A stretch of DNA of 28,380 nucleotides, from assembly GCA_937907455.1 (NCBI GenBank), contig CALESQ010000020.1:1-28380 (forward strand), given 5' to 3'. The translations under genes and the position numbers were made by a program. The notes below the pieces were generated by a model that saw only the letters and a program-made list of their open reading frames with translations, was not told the DNA's origin and did no database searches. Positions 28,245 to 28,380 of the stretch are shown here, in pieces. Origin of the DNA: an uncultured Caldilineales bacterium (lineage in GTDB: Bacteria > Chloroflexota > Anaerolineae > JAAEKA01). How positions within the stretch are numbered: the first letter of the stretch is position 1; every line of letters starts with the position of its first letter.

Positions 28245-28380
28245 GCAACCAACGCGCTCTCCATGACTTCTCCATAAGCCTATGTTAAGATGGGAAAGCG
28301 TTGAGTTTTTCATTGCTATCTTATCAACTTGAGTTTAGAGCCGTAGGAAGAGGCTGAACTTTAACAACTGAAGAGGAATC

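Noticed and set aside
28245..28380. AT-rich end of the window with TTGAGT and TTAAGAT words.
   Set aside because: No correctly spaced promoter pair and no gene start can be supported before the sequence ends.

Overview
The window is a high-GC bacterial chromosome segment, very probably from the phylum Chloroflexota (Anaerolineae/Caldilineae-like). That assignment is an inference from gene content: CUT1 sugar transporters with LAAC/LTGC lipoproteins, an amylosucrase, a DUF4349 lipoprotein, a giant cyclic-nucleotide-like/PH membrane protein, and sigma70-type promoters that in several cases sit directly on the start codon. No 16S gene or phage/IS element is present, and no gene-free stretch exceeds 300 bases (the largest, 17172-17394, holds two divergent promoters).

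Region 1 (1-10.5 kb, minus strand): the 5' part of tRNA-Leu(CAG) with a consensus promoter; an orphan family-5 solute-binding protein; secG; then a sugar-utilisation locus read from right to left: LacI regulator (own promoter and palindromic operator), an alpha-glucoside-type solute-binding lipoprotein, two CUT1 permeases and an amylosucrase. The set reads as import of sucrose or a related alpha-glucoside followed by its conversion to alpha-glucan. No ATPase gene is present, so a shared ATPase elsewhere is implied. The striking feature is that the binding protein is two almost identical complete binding domains fused in one 910-residue lipoprotein, produced by a 1,299-bp-period in-frame tandem duplication with only four substitutions in 1,259 bp.

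Region 2 (10.6-14.3 kb): a tsaE-tsaB-rimI housekeeping group (tRNA t6A biosynthesis and protein N-acetylation) on the minus strand, divergent from a calcineurin-like phosphoesterase and a DUF4349 lipoprotein on the plus strand.

Region 3 (14.4-20.9 kb): a 924-residue membrane protein with cNMP-binding-like domains followed by two membrane-anchored bacterial PH-like modules (minus), a divergent etfB-etfA electron-transfer flavoprotein operon (plus) with a strong terminator, and an RsmF-like rRNA m5C methyltransferase (minus).

Region 4 (20.9-28.2 kb, plus strand): a surface-polysaccharide cluster: O-antigen ligase/polymerase-like protein, GT2, GT4, GT-C-type membrane glycosyltransferase and a DUF1972/GT4 protein, with short overlaps typical of an operon.

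Across the window, the short intergenic gaps are filled by a distinctive family of degenerate tandem words with a period of 7 bp (best: thirteen in-phase heptamers at 23484-23574) and by small hairpin-forming GTACGCC-type repeats. In two places these words run into a gene and supply its last codons and stop. Together with the two-headed binding protein they are the most unusual content of the window.
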